A stretch of 64,000 nucleotides of DNA. Origin: Rhynchosporium graminicola (Eukaryota; Ascomycota; Leotiomycetes; Helotiales; Ploettnerulaceae). The translations under genes were made by a program, and so were the position numbers. Location: the NCBI GenBank assembly GCA_900074885.1, contig FJUW01000003.1, positions 711,273-775,272 of the forward strand, written 5' to 3'. Below, piece after piece: positions 59,038-64,000 of this stretch. The stretch's first letter is position 1. The number at the start of each line of letters is the position of its first letter. The notes below the pieces were generated by a model that was given only the letters and a program-made list of their open reading frames with translations, had not been told where the DNA came from and ran no database searches.

Positions 59038-61284
59038 ATGGGACTCCAAGCTTTCTTGTCCAATCTGAGAGGACCGGCGAACGTCGCGACCATACATGCG
59101 CCCGAAAGTGCCTCAACCGAGAATATCATTCGTGAAGGAGACCTACACTACACCCAAGAGAAAGGGGGCAATGAATCTCTACCGTCTTATCAAGGCATGT
59201 GCCTTATTCATAAAAAAATGTCTCAAAGAATCGTCTGACCTTGAGCAGTGGCCTCTGGTGCCCCTGTTGAGAGGGAATCACCTCTTGGTTATGAAGTGTC
59301 ATGGTTTACTATCGTTCTTTTGAACGTTGGCCAGATGGTCGGCACTGGAGTCTTCTCCACACGTACGATCTATTCCTATCCTTACCGCATTTCTAAACTC
59401 ATGCTGATTCCGATCTAGCCGGTTCCATTTTAATGGGTATTGGGTCCGTTGGTCTGAGTCTTATATACTGGCTCGTCGGTGTGGTTATTGCCATGTTGGG
59501 TCTCACGGTTTACCTGGAACTCGCCTCGTACTTCCCAAATCGATCTGGTGCCGAAGTTGTCTACCTGGAGCAGGGTTGGCCTAAACCGAAGTACTTCCTT
59601 CCGACTACTTTCGCTGCATTTAAGGTCCTTTTCTCTTTCAGCAGTAGTAACGCTATTGGTATATCTCTCTCACTACTGGCCTTTCGGATCTCTCGCTGAC
59701 AACGATTTAGTCCTTTCCACCTATCTTTACCGGACAGCTGGAGCGACTCCAACAGAGTGGCAATCGAAAGGTGTTGCCGTAGCAGGATACACTCTCGCTA
59801 CACTCAGTGAGGCAATCGTCCCTCATGCAAAATCTGAAGCTCACGTCAATAGTCGTGGTTTTCTCTACCAAGTATTCGCTTTGGTTTGCGAATACAATAT
59901 CAGCCATTAAGCTCCTCACATTAGTCTTGTCAGTGCTACCTTTCATCCCTCCTCCAATATCGTACTAAAACCGACACAGCATCAGTATCACGGGTTTCGT
60001 CGTCCTAGCAGGCGGCATAAAAGCCATCCCAGATCCGGGTTTGAATTTCCGGGATTCCTTTGCCGGAACAACGAAAGATGCTTACGGAATCACCAACGCT
60101 CTGGTCCGAATCAATTTCGCATATGCCGGCTGGGAAAATTGCTTCAATGTTGTTGCCGAAATTAAGGTTAGCGAAGTCGACCCCGTCCAGCCTACCATAA
60201 CTAACATTAACCAAGAAACCAATCAGAACTGTGCGATGGGCTGGTCCAGCTTCGCTTGCCTGTGTTGGCATTCTCTACATGTTCGTCAATATCGCTTACT
60301 TTGCCGCTAGTAAGTATCCTGGATGATTTATGGTGATGAGTACTGATGCTTCTCTCTCCAGTCCCGAAGAAACAAATCATGAGAGGAAACACGATTACCG
60401 CCAGTCTCTTTTTCGCCAAAGTATTTGGTAGCGACAATGCGGCTCGACTTTTCAACATCCTGATCCTTCTGAGTGCTTTTGGCAACCTTGTAAGCACCCT
60501 TATCGGCCAATCTCGCATGATCCGAGAGTGTGGCAGACAAGGAGTCCTTCCTTTCCCTAGATTTTGGGCATCTACCCAACCATTTGGCACTCCTCTAGGA
60601 CCTTATGCTCTCAAGTATGTGATGACCATCCTAATGATTGTTGCTCCGCCATTTGGTGACGCCTTCAACTTCGGTACGTTCGGTCCAGTGGTTCCCCTGT
60701 CTTCTCGAACTGAAAATTACCTCTAGCCGTTGATCTCGCGTCCTATCCGACCGCCATCTTCTATTTGTTAATGGCAATTGGTGTCTACACCATCCGTCGT
60801 CAACGAGCACGCATCAACGCGGGCCGATCCGAATTCCGAGCTTGGGACTCTGTCGTAATCGTCTACATCGTCATTCAAGTGTTCTTACTGGCTATGCCAT
60901 TGGTCCCTCCCAAAGGCGGAATAAACAAAGGCAACGTCTCGTTCTTTTACGGAACCGCGAGTCTGACTAGTCTATCTTTGTAAATATACCTCCTACTCTT
61001 GCCTGATGTTTGCTAACACATCAAGCTTCGTTATCTGCAGTGTATACTACTATGTCTGGATGAAGGTCCTACCCCAAAAACGCGGTTATGAGATCCGTCA
61101 AGAACTTATTGTGCTTGACTCTGGTGAGACGACAAATAGTTTGGTCAATGTGCCGCTGGAGAAGATCCCAGAGTGGGATCGCATGCACGATGCTGCTGGG
61201 AAGAAGTACGCGACGAGCAGAGGGCATCTATCTGGGGAAGATAGCCCAAGCGTAGAAAGAGTCAACATCAAGGCCAAGGAGTAG
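59038..61284 (+). CDS. MUP1-type (LAT-like) amino-acid permease
   Basis: Plasma-membrane amino-acid transporter of the APC superfamily, closest by eye to the high-affinity methionine permease Mup1 group. Ten exons: 59038-59194, 59249-59362, 59419-59658, 59711-59806, 59853-59928, 59980-60166, 60216-60309, 60362-60673, 60727-60979, 61026-61284, joining to 595 residues with no stop. TM1 carries the substrate-loop motif NVGQMVGTGVFSTPGSIL, restored by splicing; about 12 membrane segments follow (for example IGSVGLSLIYWLVGVVIAML, LACVGILYMFVNIAYFA). Intron 1 (59195-59248) begins GCATGT and ends GAGCAG: a GC-AG intron with a CTGAC branch point. The N-terminal ~70 and C-terminal ~75 residues are cytosolic and Lys/Glu rich. 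Substrate specificity inferred only. Confidence 0.9.
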
Positions 61285-61799
61285 ATTCTTGTCATAGACA
61301 ACTCGTCTGTTGGCAGTCTGCTGGATCAAATCAGCGAGAGTATCTCGTTAAGGTGGAAGTAGGAACATGGTATTTTGTGAAGTTTCAGGCGGGATTGCAG
61401 AAATTGAAGCAACGATAGGGTGTTGAATAACATGCCCCTATTGCGTCCTTTGGAATCTGATATCTCTTCGTGCAAAATTCTCCTTATTCCACATGACATG
61501 AAATTAGAGCTGAACGTGAAAGAAGCAAATTACAAGCTATGAGCAAACGCTAATCGACAGTGGTGAACACTAAATCAGTCAGAGAATTGCCCCACCACAA
61601 GCCAAGGCCCTCATCGAGCACTGAAAAAGTGTTGCCTGCTGGAAGCAAAGGACGCTGAAATCTACATGAATCAAAATCACACATCCCACCATTATATGAA
61701 ATCTACCGAGGTATATTTCGTTGTATTATGCTTAGGTATAGCACTATTGGCATAAATACAGATCCTCGTATCTTCGTGACAATACACGTTATACCCAGC
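61285..61799. other. Convergent 3' intergenic region
   Basis: Between the permease and peroxidase 3' ends; nothing recognised. Confidence 0.5.
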
Positions 61800-62744
61800 T
61801 CACAGAATATGATCCAACAAACCTGTAATAGGGTTGTAACCTCCAAACGCAATCTTCAGCGTATTAGTAGTGATCTCTAATCCTTCGGGTAATGCCTCCT
61901 TATTTGCAGCAATAAGCTGCAAGATCATAGCGCCAAGCGTGACCAAATTGGTCTCCGAAGCTGTTGGTCTCCATCCCTCATTATAAGGGAGTCTCTCCTC
62001 CTCTGTAACTCCGGAGTCCGGTTAGTGTCTTGCCAATTTTGGTAGTAAAGGAAATGTTTGTAAAGACCTACCGAAAAGAACCTTGACGTATTCCACAGGA
62101 GCGACTCCCGTTACCGGATTACCCATGGTGGACAAATACAGGGCTGTCTCTCCATAGGAAAGAACATACTGCTGCGGAGTATACGTGAACTTCTTGTCCC
62201 TTGCCTGCTCTGTCCTGACGCGATTGTACCTATAGATAATCAGTATCAAGTCCTCCCATCTCCTGTAATGTATAGAAACTTACTTCGCAGCCGAAGCAAC
62301 TGGGATGCTCGTCTCAGTCATACCATCATAATACTGCAACACAGTATCGAAAATACTCTGGTTAAACATCCAATTATCGCCGTTATTCAAGTTGAAATCC
62401 GCACGGCTCAAACTAGCATCGTGCTCGATAGGGAAATTGTGCTTCCTGATATCTTTGAGCGTGAAAGATTGGGCGAGGAGATTATTGGGTACAGAGAGAA
62501 GTCCAGCGTTACCGACGGCAGTCGAGAAATCGGCACCAACATTCAAACCGTCTTTGAGCCCTTTGATGAGGACGGGGATCGTGAGGCCTTTGCCATTATG
62601 AGGGATGAAGCCGTGGTTGGCAAGACTGTTTAATCCTGGGCACGGGGAGCGGAGATCATTGGGGCCGGCAGGTATCCATTGCATGAAGCTCTGAGAAGAA
62701 GCGAGTGAAAGCAGGGAGAAAAGCGTTAGCGAGAATGTAAACAT
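61800..62744 (-). CDS. Secreted heme-thiolate peroxidase (chloroperoxidase family)
   Basis: Member of the chloroperoxidase/unspecific peroxygenase family (PF01328), extracellular H2O2-dependent heme enzymes. Exons 62744-62284, 62229-62072 and 62002-61800 give 273 residues. Signal peptide MFTFSLTLFSLLSLASS. The heme-thiolate motif is SPCPGLNSLANHGFIPHNGK with the proximal Cys at ~35. The distal acid-base motif is IEHDASLSRAD (E107-H108-D109), the EHD form seen in Caldariomyces-type chloroperoxidase rather than the EGD of long peroxygenases. RLPYNEGWRP and the C-terminal helix region (GAMILQLIAANKEALP) are typical. Introns canonical; the last acceptor was set at TTACAG because it yields EEERLPYNEGW. 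Full length and intact. Confidence 0.92.
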
Positions 62745-63676
62745 CTTGAATTATATGACAACAAAGCTATCTTGAAATAGTAATGTCAAACGGAGGAAAG
62801 ACAGGAGGGTATCTTTCTGCCACCAATCTGGATCTCTCTCTTTCTATATTTGTGCGATTGCGAAGGGCAAGGTAGTGCGAGTCCTCTCCACCTCGGCATC
62901 ATGGACAGCGGGTCGTCAAGTGCGTCCGATCTTAGTGCCTTGGTTGAGGTGTCTTGTCTGCTTGTCTTGGTGAGTTCAATTCCTAGACTTGTAGATCTTT
63001 GCGCCACAAGACCTTCTCACCTCACTTAGTAGCGAATCAGTGTCGCCGTATTCCAAATGTAGCGAGAACATTTCGCACTTGTCCTTCCTCCTCGATCTGG
63101 ATCCTTTTAGCTTGTGGGGCATGAGTGACGGACGCTCTGACTAAGTCATCAACACGTCTAAGTCCGAAGAACGCGATAAGCACCAATCAGAGACGGTCGG
63201 CCAGTTTGGGGACACAGTCGAGAACAAAGAACTTTACAGAGGACCACGACCTAATAAACCACAAGGACTCCATTCTATGATACAATGTAGCTGTTCCCAA
63301 GGTTGACAGCATAAGCAAAACCATTTCCACGCCATATGTCTGTTTTCCCAAAGCCTCCCAATTTCATCTCTTGCTTTCCTTCTAGAAGCAGGACCGTAAC
63401 ATTATCATGAGGATGCATTAGCCAGGAAAACCTCTTCGCGCCCTGCCCCAAAGTGTTGCAAAACCGTGAAAACCCAACCTTCGCTCGCTATGCAGAGAAC
63501 AGATCCTCAATGATTCTGAGGTTATTAAGAACGCCGTTCGTGACTCGATAGATTATGTAACAATTATAAATCGGACCATGGTGATACTTCCGGCTTTGGG
63601 AAGCGGGATAGGAGTTCGTAATGAAGAGAATAGTGGAAAGGAATCATTCAGATTCCGTCGATTTGATTCGATTCAA
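62745..63676. other. Intergenic region between peroxidase and NOT1
   Basis: Peroxidase promoter and NOT1 3' flank; no gene or repeat seen. Confidence 0.5.
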
Positions 63677-64000
63677 TTATTGAACTGGTCCAGCTTGAAC
63701 CAGGGCAAGGAACCGCTCGCCAACCTACTGAACTATTAGCAATGATTCGGAGTCAGAACGGACTCGATAACTTGCCTCTGGCGCAGACTTGATGAATGGC
63801 AGATCGAAAAACATGTACTTTTTGTTCTTGACCAACTCTTGGATTACAACGAGAAGACCCCATGGTTGCGGCCACTGGCCAATCGATCGTTCGAGCAAGA
63901 TTCGGGTTATTTGCTCGCGGATCTCCAAATCCTCTTGATCGTTAGAGTCACTACCAAAAAGCTCCAGAAGAGCTTGGTTGAAGTAGTGCGTGTGGGTGTT
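63677..64000 (-). CDS. NOT1: CCR4-NOT scaffold subunit NOT1, C-terminal end only
   Basis: The last 90 residues of NOT1/CDC39, the scaffold of the CCR4-NOT mRNA deadenylation complex. Exons 64000-63776 (open at the window edge) and 63724-63677. Visible family motifs are HTHYFNQALLELFG, IREQITRILLER, PWGLLVVIQELVKN, FDLPFIKSAPE and, after the intron, VGERFLALVQ before the stop. The intron 63775-63725 begins GCAAGT and ends CAGTAG; no GT donor gives this conserved C-terminus, so it is a GC-AG intron. The rest of the gene lies beyond the right edge. Confidence 0.9.

Noticed and set aside
1..64000. Search by eye for tRNA genes, CRISPR arrays and bacterial-type operons.
   Set aside because: No convincing tRNA T-loop/acceptor pairs or regular spaced repeats were found, and the genome is clearly eukaryotic.

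Overview
The window is nuclear DNA of a filamentous ascomycete (Pezizomycotina; Leotiomycetes is plausible but not proven). Genes are dense on both strands and carry many short introns (mostly 46-120 nt, branch points of the CTAAC/CTGAC type). The gene set is fungal: DUO1 of the DASH complex, AIM21, a PBY1-type SurE/TTL fusion, a HET-domain gene and a MUP1-type permease. I rebuilt about 57 introns by hand from splice signals, reading phase and family conservation. At least three of them start with GC instead of GT.

1-26 kb is a housekeeping block. It holds the 3' part of an aromatic-acid-exporter-like membrane protein, DNA2 (replication nuclease-helicase), a mitochondrial 2-oxodicarboxylate carrier, a small lysine-rich H1-like protein, the PBY1-like SurE/TTL fusion, a disordered CDK-site-rich protein with two RxLF cyclin-docking motifs, DUO1, the RNase H2 B subunit and MCM10. 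Three divergent gene pairs share promoters that contain ACGCGT (MCB, MluI cell-cycle) boxes. DNA2, RNase H2, MCM10, DUO1 and the RxLF protein therefore look like a physically close S-phase/mitosis neighbourhood.

26-40 kb is an accessory region of secreted proteins and decay. It holds an intact GH27 alpha-galactosidase, a secreted beta-lactamase-fold gene broken by a nonsense codon and a frameshift, an intact 91-residue secreted protein whose mature part has ten cysteines, a divergently placed paralogue of it with two in-frame stops, and about 5 kb of gene-poor DNA with remnants of an unidentified minus-strand gene.

40-52 kb is again conserved: a DUF7918-like protein, NTF2, AIM21 (after a 3-kb low-complexity intergenic stretch) and an IMPACT/UPF0029 protein. 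52-64 kb mixes a broken HET-domain gene, a gene desert with a ~400-bp foldback element, an intact 595-residue MUP1-type amino-acid permease with nine introns, a secreted chloroperoxidase-type heme-thiolate peroxidase, and the 3' end of NOT1 (CCR4-NOT scaffold) running off the right edge.
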